A program made the position numbers and the translations under genes. Shown here piece after piece: positions 46,444 through 56,525 of a stretch of 64,000 nt of DNA. A model generated the notes under the pieces. The model saw only the letters and a list, made by a program, of their open reading frames with translations, was not told the origin of the DNA and searched no databases. Each line of letters begins with the position of its first letter. Position 1 is the first letter of the stretch. Origin of the DNA: a candidate division KSB1 bacterium (GTDB lineage Bacteria; Zhuqueibacterota; Zhuqueibacteria; Residuimicrobiales; Krinioviventaceae); assembly GCA_034521575.1 (NCBI GenBank), contig JAXHMJ010000005.1, positions 2,046,001 to 2,110,000 of the forward strand. The letters are read 5' to 3'.

Positions 46444-48550
46444 ATATATCCTCTTTATCGTTAAGGATTCTATAAACTTTAATTATTTTTTTGCTTTTCT
46501 GCAAATTCTTTTTCAGTTCTTCAGAAATGGATTCGGGCACCTTGGCGTATCGGCTGAATTCCATGGTGAATTCCGCTTTTCCCTGGGTATTCGAACGAAG
46601 AACCGTGGAATATCCAAACATTTCACTCAGCGGGACTTCGGCCTCAACCACCGTAAAGTTATTATCTTCGGTCGCACTGTGGATAATACCGCGTCTCTGG
46701 TTCAGCGTGGCGAGGATCGCACCCTGAAATTCACTCGGTCCTTCAACAGAAACGCGCATCACGGGTTCAAGAATGATCGGTTTACATTTGTTATAAACCT
46801 CACGAAAGGCCATAATCGACGCTGTTTTAAAAGCCATTTCCGATGAATCCACCGGGTGGTAATTGCCGTCATTCAAAGTTACTTTAACACCGACAATCGG
46901 GAATCCGATAAGCGTTCCTTTTTCCATACATTGTTCAAATCCTTCTCGACAGGCCGGGATATATTCACTGGGAATAACACCGCCTTTAACATTATCTTCA
47001 AATTCAAAATCTGTTTCATGGTTGGGTTCAACAGCGCCGACAACTCGCCCGTATTGGCCGGCGCCACCGGTCTGTTTTTTATGCGTATAATCAAAATCAG
47101 ACGCTCTTGCAATGCTTTCCCGGTAAGCCACCTGAGGCGCTCCGGTTTCCAGGTCTACATTGTATTCACGACGCATCCGCTCAATGTAAACTTCCAGATG
47201 GAGTTCCCCCATCCCTTTGACAATGGACTCGCCGGTTTCTTTATCCACAAAAGTCTGAAAAGACGGATCCTCCTTGGTAAACCGGTTGAGGGCTTTGGCC
47301 ATATTTTCGGATGCCTTGTTGTCTTTGGGTTTCAATGAAAGAGAAATAACCGGTGTCGGCACATACATTGAGGTCATGGAATAATTCAATCCCTCTGAGG
47401 TAAACGTATCACCCGATGCACAGTCGATGCCAAACATCGCTATAATTTCCCCGGGTCCGGCTTGAGTGATGTCTTCCATTTCATCCGCATGCATACGAAT
47501 CAAGCGCCCGACACGCACTTTTTGACCGGAACGACGGTTGAAAATCTCTGAACCTTTTTTCAGTGTACCCTGATAAATGCGAACATAGGTCAGCTGACCA
47601 TATCGCGTATCATCCAGTTTAAAGGCCAGTGACACCAGTGGATCATCGGGATGACTGGACAGTGTAACTTTACGCTCTTCATTGTCAAGATCAAGCGCAA
47701 TATTTTCAACCTGATCCGGATACGGCAGATACTGGATAACGCCATCCAGCAGAGGCTGAACACCCTTATTTTTAAAGGCCGATCCCATAAAAACGGGTGT
47801 AATTTCACGAGTCAGAGTTCCTCTGCGCACCGCATCATAGACCAGTTCTTCCGTCACATGATCTTCAAGATAAGCTTCCATCAGTTCGTCGCTGTACATG
47901 GAGACCGTATCCAGCAAAACATCCCGTTTTTCCACCGCGTGTTTCAAAAGCTCGTCAGGAATATCTTTATAAACGAGCTCTTCTCCGAACTGCCCCTTGA
48001 AATAAACCGCTTTCATCTTGACCAAATCCACCACACCTTCAAAATCATCTTCAAGACCGATGGGTAATTGCATCAGTACGGCATTGTGATTCAACTTGTC
48101 ACGCAGCTGCTCACTCACTCGTTCCGGATTGGCGCCCATACGATCGCATTTGTTGATAAACGCAATCCTCGGCACCTGATATCGCGTCATCTGCCGGTCT
48201 ACTGTTATAGATTGTGACTGCACCCCACCTACGGCGCACAGAACCAGAACCGCGCCATCCAAAACACGCAGAGACCGTTCAACTTCAACTGTAAAATCAA
48301 CGTGTCCCGGTGTATCTATGATATCGATCGGATGTTTTTTCCATTCGACATTGGTGGATGCTGATGCAATGGTAATACCGCGCTCGCGCTCCAATTCCAT
48401 AGAGTCCATTTTGGCGCCCACACCATCTTTACCTCGAACTTCATGAATCGCATGGATCCGATTGGTGTAAAACAACATCCGTTCCGTCAGGGTTGTTTTA
48501 CCCGAATCAATATGAGCGCTGATCCCTATATTACGACGTAAATTTCCCAT
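46397..48550 (-). CDS. fusA: Translation elongation factor G (mitochondrial/spirochaete-type EF-G1)
   Basis: Ribosomal translocase GTPase of 717 residues. G motifs: G1 [12 protein letters not shown] (11-22), G2 [12 protein letters not shown]3 DTPGHVDFT and G4 NKCDRMG. Domains II-V follow in normal order. The stretch [20 protein letters not shown] matches the wording seen in mitochondrial EF-G1 and its bacterial spd relatives more than the usual fusA type. It is not next to rpsL, rpsG or tuf, so it is not the str-operon copy. The C-terminus is extended by about 25-30 charged residues ([16 protein letters not shown]) that overlap the start of the ATPase gene. Whether this is the main translocase or a second paralogue cannot be decided here. 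Confidence 0.9.
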   Translation of the reverse strand: MGNLRRNIGISAHIDSGKTTLTERMLFYTNRIHAIHEVRGKDGVGAKMDSMELERERGITIASASTNVEWKKHPIDIIDTPGHVDFTVEVERSLRVLDGAVLVLCAVGGVQSQSITVDRQMTRYQVPRIAFINKCDRMGANPERVSEQLRDKLNHNAVLMQLPIGLEDDFEGVVDLVKMKAVYFKGQFGEELVYKDIPDELLKHAVEKRDVLLDTVSMYSDELMEAYLEDHVTEELVYDAVRRGTLTREITPVFMGSAFKNKGVQPLLDGVIQYLPYPDQVENIALDLDNEERKVTLSSHPDDPLVSLAFKLDDTRYGQLTYVRIYQGTLKKGSEIFNRRSGQKVRVGRLIRMHADEMEDITQAGPGEIIAMFGIDCASGDTFTSEGLNYSMTSMYVPTPVISLSLKPKDNKASENMAKALNRFTKEDPSFQTFVDKETGESIVKGMGELHLEVYIERMRREYNVDLETGAPQVAYRESIARASDFDYTHKKQTGGAGQYGRVVGAVEPNHETDFEFEDNVKGGVIPSEYIPACREGFEQCMEKGTLIGFPIVGVKVTLNDGNYHPVDSSEMAFKTASIMAFREVYNKCKPIILEPVMRVSVEGPSEFQGAILATLNQRRGIIHSATEDNNFTVVEAEVPLSEMFGYSTVLRSNTQGKAEFTMEFSRYAKVPESISEELKKNLQKSKKIIKVYRILNDKEDIYDKIRNHKAEPGSRF

Positions 48551-48757
48551 TTTATAATAGCTAACCTCATTTAATTCAACTATATTTTGGATTAGGTTTA
48601 AAAATCAAACAACCTATAATATAACAACTTTATTTATTAAATTCAATAAAAAATCAAATGACACCTGCACACCCTATAAACGGCACGTCTATTTAACAAT
48701 ATTCATACGCTATGTAGTTCCATAAACCCAACGAATTAAATATTCCGACTCCCCTTG

Positions 48758-48789
48758 AAAAACGCCCGCCGAAACTGAATTCGACGGGC
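48758..48789 (-). terminator. Rho-independent terminator of the hflK-hflC operon
   Basis: Minus-strand stem from TTCGACGGGC (48780-48789) and GCCCGCCGAA (48764-48773) with one mismatch and a six-base loop, followed by a T5 tail (A5 at 48758-48762). It starts nine bases beyond the hflC stop. Confidence 0.75.
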
Positions 48790-48797
48790 CATTGTCT

Positions 48798-49742
48798 TTA
48801 TCGTGTGCTCTTGAGATATTTGAGAAAGTCTGATTCCGTACTCAGAATGATTTTGGTCCCAGAATCTACCGCCGTTTTGTAGTTATCCAGGGCCTGCCAA
48901 AACGCGTAAAAATCTGCGTCACGCGAATAGGCGTCAGCGTATATCTCCGTGGCCTGTGCATCGGCTCGACCTTTGATCTGCTGTGCCGTACGATAAGCCT
49001 CTGATTCAATCCGGCGTAGTTCTCGTTGCATTCGACCTTGAATCCTGGATTTTGCGCCCATTCCTTCAGAACGGTACTTTTCTGCAATGCGCTCGCGTTC
49101 CGAGATCATACGGCCAAACACTTTTTGCCGTACCTCATCAATATAGTTAACCTGCTTGATGCGAATATCCAGCACTTCAATGCCGTACTGGGGCATGAGT
49201 TTTTTTACTTCAGTTAGGATATTTTCCGTGATCTTTACGCGACCGCGTTCGATCATCAATGTATCCGGTCGGATGGTCATCGTGGTTGAATCTTCAATAG
49301 AAATACGCATCTCCCGGTTTGAATTTCTTACCACTTCAATCAAATTATTTTCGGAAATAAAATCCCGGGTGATACCATCAATCACATCATCCAGTCTGCT
49401 TTGGGCATTGCGTTCTGTGTAAATTGACTGGTAGTATTTTAACGGGTCGACAATATGCCAACGCGCGAATGTATCCACCAGGATATATTTTTTGTCCGCT
49501 GTCGGAACCTGATTGGTGTCGCCATCCCACTCCAGAATGCGTTTCTCAAAAAAAGTGGCTTTTTGCACAAACGGAAGTTTAGCATGCAGCCCCGGTGACG
49601 TGACAGGATCACCCACCGGATCTCCGAATTGCGTAATAATAACCTGTTGGGTTTCATCAACAATATAAAGAGCATTGCTGATAACAATGAGGGCCACAAT
49701 GACCAGCAGCCCGATCAGATAGTATTTATTGGCAGGTTTCAT
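48798..49742 (-). CDS. hflC: SPFH-domain membrane protein HflC
   Basis: With HflK it forms a large membrane-anchored cage around FtsH that limits proteolysis of membrane proteins. It has 314 residues: an N-terminal membrane helix (YYLIGLLVIVALIVISNALY), then the SPFH/band-7 domain (DETQQVIITQFGDPVGDPVT, GLHAKLPFVQKATFFEKRIL), then a charged helical segment rich in Arg/Glu. Start overlaps the hflK stop by one base. The DARATEIYADAY-like helix near the C-terminus and the closing ILSTESDFLKYLKS are standard. ftsH is not in the window. Confidence 0.94.
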   Translation of the reverse strand: MKPANKYYLIGLLVIVALIVISNALYIVDETQQVIITQFGDPVGDPVTSPGLHAKLPFVQKATFFEKRILEWDGDTNQVPTADKKYILVDTFARWHIVDPLKYYQSIYTERNAQSRLDDVIDGITRDFISENNLIEVVRNSNREMRISIEDSTTMTIRPDTLMIERGRVKITENILTEVKKLMPQYGIEVLDIRIKQVNYIDEVRQKVFGRMISERERIAEKYRSEGMGAKSRIQGRMQRELRRIESEAYRTAQQIKGRADAQATEIYADAYSRDADFYAFWQALDNYKTAVDSGTKIILSTESDFLKYLKSTR

Positions 49743-50725
49743 TACTGCACCCCCTTTCCGTTCAGATTAAGAAGAGGCAGCAGATTCTCCATATCCTCAT
49801 CTATGATAATTTTACCTTCAATTTTGGGAAATATTTCTTTCATCGTTTCCAGATAAAGGCGTTTTCGCGTCACATCCTTGGCCAGACGATACTCGCGATA
49901 AACATCAATAAACTTTTCCGCATCACCTTTGGCATTATTAATACGTTCCGTGGCGTAGCCTTCGGCCTGCAGTACCGTCTGCTCTGCTTTACCTTCGGCC
50001 CGTGGAATCTCTTTATTATACTGCTCCCAGGCTTCATTGATAAAGCGCTCTTTGTCCTGACGCGCTTCATTTACCGAGTTGAACGCGGGTTGAACCGGCT
50101 CTGGCGGATTGACATCCTGAAGGTTCACAGTAACAATATGAATACCTGTTTGATACTCGTCCATCAGTTCTTGCAATAGCTTTTCGACGCGGTTTGCTAT
50201 TTCCTTACGACTTAGAATAATCACTTCATCCACACTCATATCGCCGACGACCTGGCGCATAACGGCCTCGGAGGCGTCGCGGATGGTGGATTCCACGTTG
50301 CGAACCTGGAACAAATAAGCTTCCGGATTCCGAATACGGTATTGGACAATCCATTCCACAACGGCAATATTCAAGTCTCCAGTCAGCATTAGAGCTTCTA
50401 TTTCATAATTTCGGCTTGAATATTGCGTCTTTACGCCCGCCTGAGCCGTGCGAAACCCGAATTCGTGTTTGAACACCCGCTGCACTTTGATCTTGGTTAC
50501 TTTTTCAATTCCCCAGGGTAATTTAAAATGCAGTCCGGGCTGGGTTTTCCTCACATACTTTCCAAATTGCTGAATGACGCCGACTTCATCGGCATCAACC
50601 GTATAAATTGAGGAGAACAGAAACAGGATGGCCAGAATACCCAAGCCGATATACAGCAAGGTCTTTTTTTTAAGATCGGGTACCTGCACCTGCTCTCCGC
50701 CAATATTTATTGTACGACGATTCAT
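49742..50725 (-). CDS. hflK: SPFH-domain membrane protein HflK
   Basis: Partner of HflC, 327 residues. The N-terminus is short, without the Gly/Pro-rich extension of E. coli HflK, then a membrane helix (LLYIGLGILAILFLFSSIYT). The SPFH domain follows (DADEVGVIQQFGKYVRKTQP; GLHFKLPWGIEKVTKIKVQR), then YRIRNPEAYLFQVRNVESTI and the HflK-typical DVNPPEPVQPAFNSVNEARQ. The AAAGGAGCTG site before the ATG supports the start. It is the first gene of the hflK-hflC pair. Confidence 0.94.
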   Translation of the reverse strand: MNRRTINIGGEQVQVPDLKKKTLLYIGLGILAILFLFSSIYTVDADEVGVIQQFGKYVRKTQPGLHFKLPWGIEKVTKIKVQRVFKHEFGFRTAQAGVKTQYSSRNYEIEALMLTGDLNIAVVEWIVQYRIRNPEAYLFQVRNVESTIRDASEAVMRQVVGDMSVDEVIILSRKEIANRVEKLLQELMDEYQTGIHIVTVNLQDVNPPEPVQPAFNSVNEARQDKERFINEAWEQYNKEIPRAEGKAEQTVLQAEGYATERINNAKGDAEKFIDVYREYRLAKDVTRKRLYLETMKEIFPKIEGKIIIDEDMENLLPLLNLNGKGVQ

Positions 50726-50876
50726 GGTGTCAGCTCCTTTCGGTTTTACTCATTATAATGTATTAATTTGTAAAATTATTCCTGTTTATATTTTTAGTAT
50801 TGCTTAGACACCGGATCATGTGCTTTTTGACCCTAAACACGTTCAAAAGCCCGAAAAGCCGGATATAAATAATGTT

Positions 50877-50993
50877 TTAGTGTTTGAACCACCCAAAAAC
50901 TTGCTCCTGTTTGAGTCTGACGGACTTGCAGATCCTGCAGTTCAGGCAAAACCGGGCCAATTTTAGATCCCTTTCTGTTATTGTTCTCTGCAT
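50877..50993 (-). CDS. Possible 38-residue Cys-rich small protein
   Basis: An ATG at 50993 preceded by GAGGG opens a 38-codon frame with a CxxCxxC run (FCLNCRICKSVRL) and a basic C-terminus ending FGWFKH. It lies 43 bases downstream of glgC on the same strand. The Cys spacing suggests a metal site, but a single cluster of three Cys is incomplete. After the stop, a different frame reads YPAFRAFERV, as if a longer protein had been broken. It could be a real microprotein, a decayed gene or chance. The remaining 310-base gap between glgC and hflK holds nothing else that I can see. Confidence 0.35.
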   Translation of the reverse strand: MQRTITERDLKLARFCLNCRICKSVRLKQEQVFGWFKH

Positions 50994-51035
50994 TGTTCCC
51001 TCGGAATTAATTTTTTAATCGTTTTTCTGCTCGTT

Positions 51036-52325
51036 TTAAATAACCGTTCCTTCTTTAATAACCGCGTTTTTGGTTATAACCACAATTCCGTCACGAATAT
51101 AAAACCCTTCCGCTTCGCGTTCAGACTCTTGAATGTCATCCTGATTGATAATTCGCACATTCGCTCCAATGCGCGCGTTTTTATCCACAATTGCCCGTTT
51201 GATCACTGTGTTGGGTCCAACCCCTATTGGAATTTCGCCGTTATCCAAAAGCGCCTGTTGTTTTTCATCCTTGATTAAAAAATCCGCGCCCATAATCAAA
51301 GAATTTTCAATGATTGCATTCTCATTGATGTAGGTGCGAATTCCAATCAGGGAATTGCGGATATGGGATTTTAACAGAGTACATCCTTCCGTGATCATAG
51401 AGGATTCAATATGGCAGTCGATTATTTTGGTCGGCGGTAAAAAACGCTGACGGGTAAACAGAGGCGCTGACGGATCATGAAAAGAAAATGCAGGATTGGG
51501 ATATTTCAGCAAATCCATATTGGCCTTGTAAAACGACTGAATGGTACCGATATCTTCCCAATAATCATCAAAAAGATAGGTTTTTATTATCTTTTCTCCG
51601 ATCGCCGCCGGGATGATTTCTTTTCCAAAATCGGTTTTTTTATGATCCCGTTTCAATAATTCAAGCAGCACATCGCGTTTAAAAGCATATATTCCCATCG
51701 AGGCAATATAGGGCTGCTGTTCCGCCTGTTCCGGATTCAATCCCAAAACCGTCGTATCCACCCGCATTTTTTTGAGATCATCCCCTTTAGGCTTTTCACT
51801 GAATTCGAGCACATTTTTCTCTTTATCTATCTTTAAAAGTCCAAATGACGAAGCGCGGTGTTCTCCAACGCCGATTACCGGGATAGTGACATCCGCGTTC
51901 GATTCGCGGTGCTCGTCAATAAAACGATGATAATCCATGCGATACAAGTGATCACCGGACAGGATTAAAAGATCGGTCACTTTAAATTCTTCAATTTGTC
52001 GCAGACACTGTCGCACTGCATCTGCGGTGCCTTGAAACCAGTCCTGGTTTTCAGGCGTCTGCTGGGCAGCCAGGACTTCAACAAATCCGTCGGACAAATG
52101 GCCGAATTGATACGCGAGATTGATATGACGGTTTAACGAGGCGGAATTGAACTGGGTGAGTACAAATATTTTCTGAATACCTGAATTGATACAATTACTG
52201 ATCGGAATATCGATCAGACGGTACTTGCCGGCAATAGGTACCGCAGGTTTAGCCCGCAGTTTGGTAAGCGGATGCAAGCGGGTGCCCTGACCGCCGCCTA
52301 AAATAATGGCAACCACATTTCGCAT
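51036..52325 (-). CDS. glgC: Glucose-1-phosphate adenylyltransferase
   Basis: Makes ADP-glucose, the committed donor for bacterial glycogen; 429 residues. The N-terminal nucleotidyltransferase loop reads [20 protein letters not shown], followed by [17 protein letters not shown], and catalytic-site motifs [11 protein letters not shown] and [14 protein letters not shown] are present. The C-terminal left-handed beta helix ([20 protein letters not shown], then [17 protein letters not shown]) carries the allosteric region. It is preceded on the same strand by a small unknown gene fourteen bases away. No glycogen synthase or branching-enzyme gene is in the window. Confidence 0.95.
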   Translation of the reverse strand: MRNVVAIILGGGQGTRLHPLTKLRAKPAVPIAGKYRLIDIPISNCINSGIQKIFVLTQFNSASLNRHINLAYQFGHLSDGFVEVLAAQQTPENQDWFQGTADAVRQCLRQIEEFKVTDLLILSGDHLYRMDYHRFIDEHRESNADVTIPVIGVGEHRASSFGLLKIDKEKNVLEFSEKPKGDDLKKMRVDTTVLGLNPEQAEQQPYIASMGIYAFKRDVLLELLKRDHKKTDFGKEIIPAAIGEKIIKTYLFDDYWEDIGTIQSFYKANMDLLKYPNPAFSFHDPSAPLFTRQRFLPPTKIIDCHIESSMITEGCTLLKSHIRNSLIGIRTYINENAIIENSLIMGADFLIKDEKQQALLDNGEIPIGVGPNTVIKRAIVDKNARIGANVRIINQDDIQESEREAEGFYIRDGIVVITKNAVIKEGTVI

Positions 52326-52339
52326 AGAGATATTCCTCG

Positions 52340-52588
52340 TTATTTTTTTGTATCATTGTCCTGCATCCATTCTTCTAAAGCGACTTCATAAGCCGCGATG
52401 CGCGCTTTTTGAGTAATGTGAAACAATTCACCCCGGCCCACCCAATCATTTCCTTCATTGATAAGTTCGGTTTCTATCAAATTCTCGAGATCTGCGGGAC
52501 GAAACAGCGGATCTCTTTTTCGCTTTTGGCGTATCTGTTCCAGACTGGTATGATAGGTATCTCTGTATTGTTGTTCCTTTATATCCAA
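52340..52588 (-). CDS. Small hypothetical protein upstream of glgC
   Basis: An 82-residue soluble, charged protein. I choose a TTG start at 52588 because it is preceded at proper spacing by GGAAGGAG; the longer open frame begins in AT-rich sequence without a ribosome site. The sequence opens with a helix ([20 protein letters not shown]) and continues to [18 protein letters not shown] and a helical end, [12 protein letters not shown] do not recognise the family. It sits fourteen bases before glgC and diverges from purL across a 170-base spacer that must hold both promoters. Confidence 0.65.
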   Translation of the reverse strand: MDIKEQQYRDTYHTSLEQIRQKRKRDPLFRPADLENLIETELINEGNDWVGRGELFHITQKARIAAYEVALEEWMQDNDTKK

Positions 52589-52759
52589 GGCACTCCTTCC
52601 TGTTTTGATAATATAAATAGTGAAAACACCAATGTCCAATAAATTTTTTAAAAATAAAGCATTTTCGAAATCTATCACATTTATTTTACTGCTTGCTTTT
52701 TTGCTGATTTATTAGTAAAATTTTCTTTAATTATCTAATCCTAAACGAAAAGGCTCTTT

Positions 52760-55618
52760 GTGATCACAAGAATAGAATATACATTACAATCATCCTTTCA
52801 TGATTCCGAGGCGGAATCCGTCGAAAAAGGCGCTCATGACCTGGGGATTGACGGTATCGAAGCCGTACGGTTTTTTACAGTCACCTATATCAAAGGCAAT
52901 CTCTCATCCGAAGACAAAACCCGCATTGCCGAACAGCTGCTGGTAGATCCGGTCACTCAGTATTACGAAATTGATCAAAAGATTGCATTGTCTGCTGATA
53001 CAGCCTGGTCTATTGAGGTGACTTTTAACCGCGGTGTGACTGATATGGTTGCGGAAACCACATTAAAAGGCATCGCTGACCTCGGCATTGAAACCGCCGA
53101 GTCTGCAAAGACCGCCCGACGTTATGAGATCAGCGGATCTTTATCAGACAGCGACAAGGTGTTGATTGTTGAAAAACTGCTGATGAACAAAGTGAACGAA
53201 CATGTGGTGCAGTCCGATGAAGATATCTTTATGCCCACGCAGAGTGATCACTTTGAGCTCAAGCATACCCCCCTTCTTGATGCCGATGATACTGAACTGG
53301 AACGCATCAGTAAGGAGGGGGACCTGTTTCTTAATTTGAATGAAATGAAAACGATCCAGGAGTATTTCAAAACCCGGGATCGCGAGCCGACTGATATCGA
53401 GCTGGAAACTCTGGCGCAAACCTGGTCTGAACACTGCAGCCACAAAACGCTGACCGGTCGCGTTGAGTTCGAAGGTCAAATCATTGACAATCCGTTGAAG
53501 GAAACAATTTTCAAAGTAACCCGCGAACTGCAGAAACCCTGGTGCCTGTCGGTATTCAAAGATAATTCAGGAATCATCGAGTTTGATGAAGACTATGCGG
53601 TTTGTTTCAAGGTGGAAACCCACAACCATCCCTCAGCGATCGAACCCTACGGAGGCGCCAATACGGGTATCGGCGGAGTGATTCGCGATCCTCTGGGTAC
53701 CGGCATGGGGGCCAAACCTATTATCAATACCGACGTATTCTGCTTCGGTCCTCTAAATATGGATCACAAAGACCTGCCACAGGGCGTCCTGCATCCGAAA
53801 CGTGTGATGAAGGGTGTGGTTGCCGGTGTCCGGGACTATGGCAACCGAATGGGGATACCCACCTCCAACGGTTCAATTTACTTTGATCCGCGCTACCTGG
53901 GGAATCCGCTGGTGTTCTGTGGAAATGCAGGACTCATCCCCAATACCATGACGGAAAAGAATGTGCAATCCGGCGATTACATTATTGTTGTCGGAGGCCG
54001 CACCGGTCGTGATGGTATTCACGGCGCCACTGCATCGTCCGGGGAACTGCATGAAGAGAGTGAAAGCACCTGGAGCGGAGCCGTACAGATCGGAAATCCT
54101 ATTGTGGAAAAAAAGGTGGTGGATACACTCCTGCAGGCGCGGGACCAGAACCTGTACAATGCCATTACCGATTGCGGTGCAGGCGGATTATCCTCGGCCA
54201 TAGGCGAGCTGGCTGAGACCACCGGCGCAGAGGTGAACCTTGAACGGGTTCCGCTAAAATATCACGGTCTCTCTTATATGGAAATCTGGATATCGGAAGC
54301 CCAGGAACGTATGGTCATTTTTGTATCTCCGGAAAATCTTTATGACATTTTAACACTGTTTCAGAGTGAAGATGTGGAAGCGACGATCATCGGGCGCACC
54401 ACCAATGATAAAAAACTTTACTTGAAATACAATGAGACACGCGTGGGTGAACTGGATATGGACTTTTTACACAACGGTTTACCCAAAATAGAACGCAAAG
54501 CGGAATGGAGCCCTCCGCAAATCAAGGAATCCATTTTTGAACCGGCCTCCGACCTCGGCTCTGTCCTCAAGCAATTGCTGGCTCAACCCAATATTTGCAG
54601 CAAGGAATGGGTCATTCGGCAGTATGATCACGAAGTCCAGGCCGGAAGCGTGGTGAAACCGCTTGTGGGGGTGGAAAACGATGGCCCTGCAGACGCCTGC
54701 ATCACCCGTCCGCTCCTGAATTCCAATAAAGCGGTCATTCTCTCCAACGGATTCAATCCCAAGTACGGCTTGATCAATCCCTACTGGATGGCGGCATCCG
54801 CCATCGACGAAACGTTGCGAAATCTCGTTTGCGTGGGCGGTAACCTGTCGAGAACAGCTCTTTTGGATAATTTTTGCTGGGGAAATACCAATAAACCGGA
54901 CCGGCTGGGCGGCCTGATACGGGCTGCCGAAGCCTGCTATGATATGGCCAAGGTATTTGAAACTCCATTTATATCCGGAAAAGACAGTCTCAACAATGAA
55001 TTTCAAAGCGGTGATCAAAGTATATCCATCCCCCCCACCCTTCTGATCTCCGCCATATCCGTTATGGATGACGCCCGAAAAGCGGTCACCTCGGATTTAA
55101 AGCAGAGTCAAAATTTGATCTATATGGTCGGGTTGACCCGCAGCGAGATGGGCGGCTCACATTACTATGATCTTTTAGGGAAAAGCAGTTCCTACGTCCC
55201 CATAGTCAATCCGCAAATGGCAAAAATGATATTCCACGCCATATCTGTGGCCACTGAAAAAAACATTATCCGCGCTTGTCATGACTGCTCAGAAGGAGGA
55301 TTGGGCGTTGCCATAGCTGAAATGGCCTTTGCCGGCGGCTGGGGCGCCAGTATTTTCCTGGACCGGGTGCCGAAAAACGGATTTATTTCCAGAAACGATT
55401 TGATGCTGTTTTCGGAATCCAACTCCCGATTTCTCGTTGAAGTGAGTCCACGAGACAAAACTGATTTTGAAGCCATTATGCACGAACTTCCGTTTGCCCA
55501 GATCGGACGCGTTCTGGAAAAACCCGAACTCTGTGCGTATGGGTTAAACGGCGATCAAATCTTTAGTATCGATATCAATACGTTAAAAGAACACTGGCAG
55601 AAAACCATCAGGTGGTAG
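52760..55618 (+). CDS. purL: Phosphoribosylformylglycinamidine synthase PurL with tandem PurS-like N-terminus
   Basis: Fourth step of purine synthesis, converting FGAR to FGAM with ammonia from PurQ. It has 952 residues from a GTG start. The C-terminal 740 or so are a small-type PurL: TLAQTWSEHCSHKTLTGRVE, FKVETHNHPSAIEPYGGANT, GGRTGRDGIHGATASSGELH and ACHDCSEGGLGVAIAEMAFA. The first 150 or so hold two PurS-like units, each with an LG-centred helix and a GxLSxxDK strand (1-72 and 78-150), so PurS appears duplicated and fused. PurS normally bridges PurL and PurQ as a separate dimer. purQ follows three bases after the stop. Confidence 0.93.
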   Translation: MITRIEYTLQSSFHDSEAESVEKGAHDLGIDGIEAVRFFTVTYIKGNLSSEDKTRIAEQLLVDPVTQYYEIDQKIALSADTAWSIEVTFNRGVTDMVAETTLKGIADLGIETAESAKTARRYEISGSLSDSDKVLIVEKLLMNKVNEHVVQSDEDIFMPTQSDHFELKHTPLLDADDTELERISKEGDLFLNLNEMKTIQEYFKTRDREPTDIELETLAQTWSEHCSHKTLTGRVEFEGQIIDNPLKETIFKVTRELQKPWCLSVFKDNSGIIEFDEDYAVCFKVETHNHPSAIEPYGGANTGIGGVIRDPLGTGMGAKPIINTDVFCFGPLNMDHKDLPQGVLHPKRVMKGVVAGVRDYGNRMGIPTSNGSIYFDPRYLGNPLVFCGNAGLIPNTMTEKNVQSGDYIIVVGGRTGRDGIHGATASSGELHEESESTWSGAVQIGNPIVEKKVVDTLLQARDQNLYNAITDCGAGGLSSAIGELAETTGAEVNLERVPLKYHGLSYMEIWISEAQERMVIFVSPENLYDILTLFQSEDVEATIIGRTTNDKKLYLKYNETRVGELDMDFLHNGLPKIERKAEWSPPQIKESIFEPASDLGSVLKQLLAQPNICSKEWVIRQYDHEVQAGSVVKPLVGVENDGPADACITRPLLNSNKAVILSNGFNPKYGLINPYWMAASAIDETLRNLVCVGGNLSRTALLDNFCWGNTNKPDRLGGLIRAAEACYDMAKVFETPFISGKDSLNNEFQSGDQSISIPPTLLISAISVMDDARKAVTSDLKQSQNLIYMVGLTRSEMGGSHYYDLLGKSSSYVPIVNPQMAKMIFHAISVATEKNIIRACHDCSEGGLGVAIAEMAFAGGWGASIFLDRVPKNGFISRNDLMLFSESNSRFLVEVSPRDKTDFEAIMHELPFAQIGRVLEKPELCAYGLNGDQIFSIDINTLKEHWQKTIRW

Positions 55619-55621
55619 ACT

Positions 55622-56437
55622 ATGACGCCCCGCGCACTCGTATTAAGAGCCGCTGGCTCGAATTGTGATATAGAAACCAAATTCGCTTTTGATTCGGCAG
55701 GCGGACACGCCGATCTGGTCCATATCAACCGGCTGCTGGATCAATCTGTCAGCCTGAAAGATTATCAGATTCTTGTCGTGCCCGGCGGATTTACATACGG
55801 AGATGATATATCAGCAGGCAAAGTGCTGGCCAATCAGCTGAAAAACAAGCTGCATGATCAGCTTTATGAATTTCATGAACACGACAAACTGATCCTTGGA
55901 ATATGCAACGGATTTCAGGTTTTGATCAAATCAGGGTTGTTACCTAAAATCGACATGCAGGCGGAACAGCAAGTCACTCTGGCGTTTAATGATTCCGGTA
56001 AATTTGAAGACCGCTGGGTGCATTTAAGCGTCAACAGGGAATCACCCTGCGTGTTCACACGGGATATGAAATCAACGGTTCAATTTCCCGTCGCCAATGC
56101 CGAGGGAAAACTTGTCGCCAAGAATCATTCTGTACTTCAGCGTCTAAAAAAACAAAACCAGATCGTTTTTCAGTATACAAACCCGAACAGCGGCGAAGCA
56201 GACTATCCATACGATCCCAGCGCATCCATGCAACATATTGCCGGAATCTGTGATCCAACAGGCCGAATTTTGGGGCTGATGCCGCATCCGGAACGACATT
56301 TTCATCCGACTCATCATCCCCAATGGACACGAGTCGGTCTCGCAGAGGAAGGAGACGGGGTGCCCGTGTTTAAAAACGCGGTCAACTATTTTTATAAACA
56401 GCAACCCGTAAGCAGGACATGTTCAAAGAAATTTTAA
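55622..56437 (+). CDS. purQ: Phosphoribosylformylglycinamidine synthase glutaminase PurQ
   Basis: Class I glutamine amidotransferase subunit, 271 residues. The nucleophile elbow is LGICNGFQVLIKSG (Cys near residue 97), the oxyanion region is VVPGGFTYGDDISAGKVLAN, and the His/Glu pair is LMPHPERHFHP near residue 223. It is about 40 residues longer than the usual 225-230, because of a longer middle section and tail. It lies three bases after purL. With PurS fused to PurL, the pair should form the complete enzyme. Confidence 0.94.
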   Translation: MTPRALVLRAAGSNCDIETKFAFDSAGGHADLVHINRLLDQSVSLKDYQILVVPGGFTYGDDISAGKVLANQLKNKLHDQLYEFHEHDKLILGICNGFQVLIKSGLLPKIDMQAEQQVTLAFNDSGKFEDRWVHLSVNRESPCVFTRDMKSTVQFPVANAEGKLVAKNHSVLQRLKKQNQIVFQYTNPNSGEADYPYDPSASMQHIAGICDPTGRILGLMPHPERHFHPTHHPQWTRVGLAEEGDGVPVFKNAVNYFYKQQPVSRTCSKKF

Positions 56438-56525
56438 CAAACTGTAACCTGTTACAAAGAGTAAACGTATAAGCTTAATAGTCCTAATTTTTTATAAACC
56501 AACCACCAAACGACAGAGGGACGTC

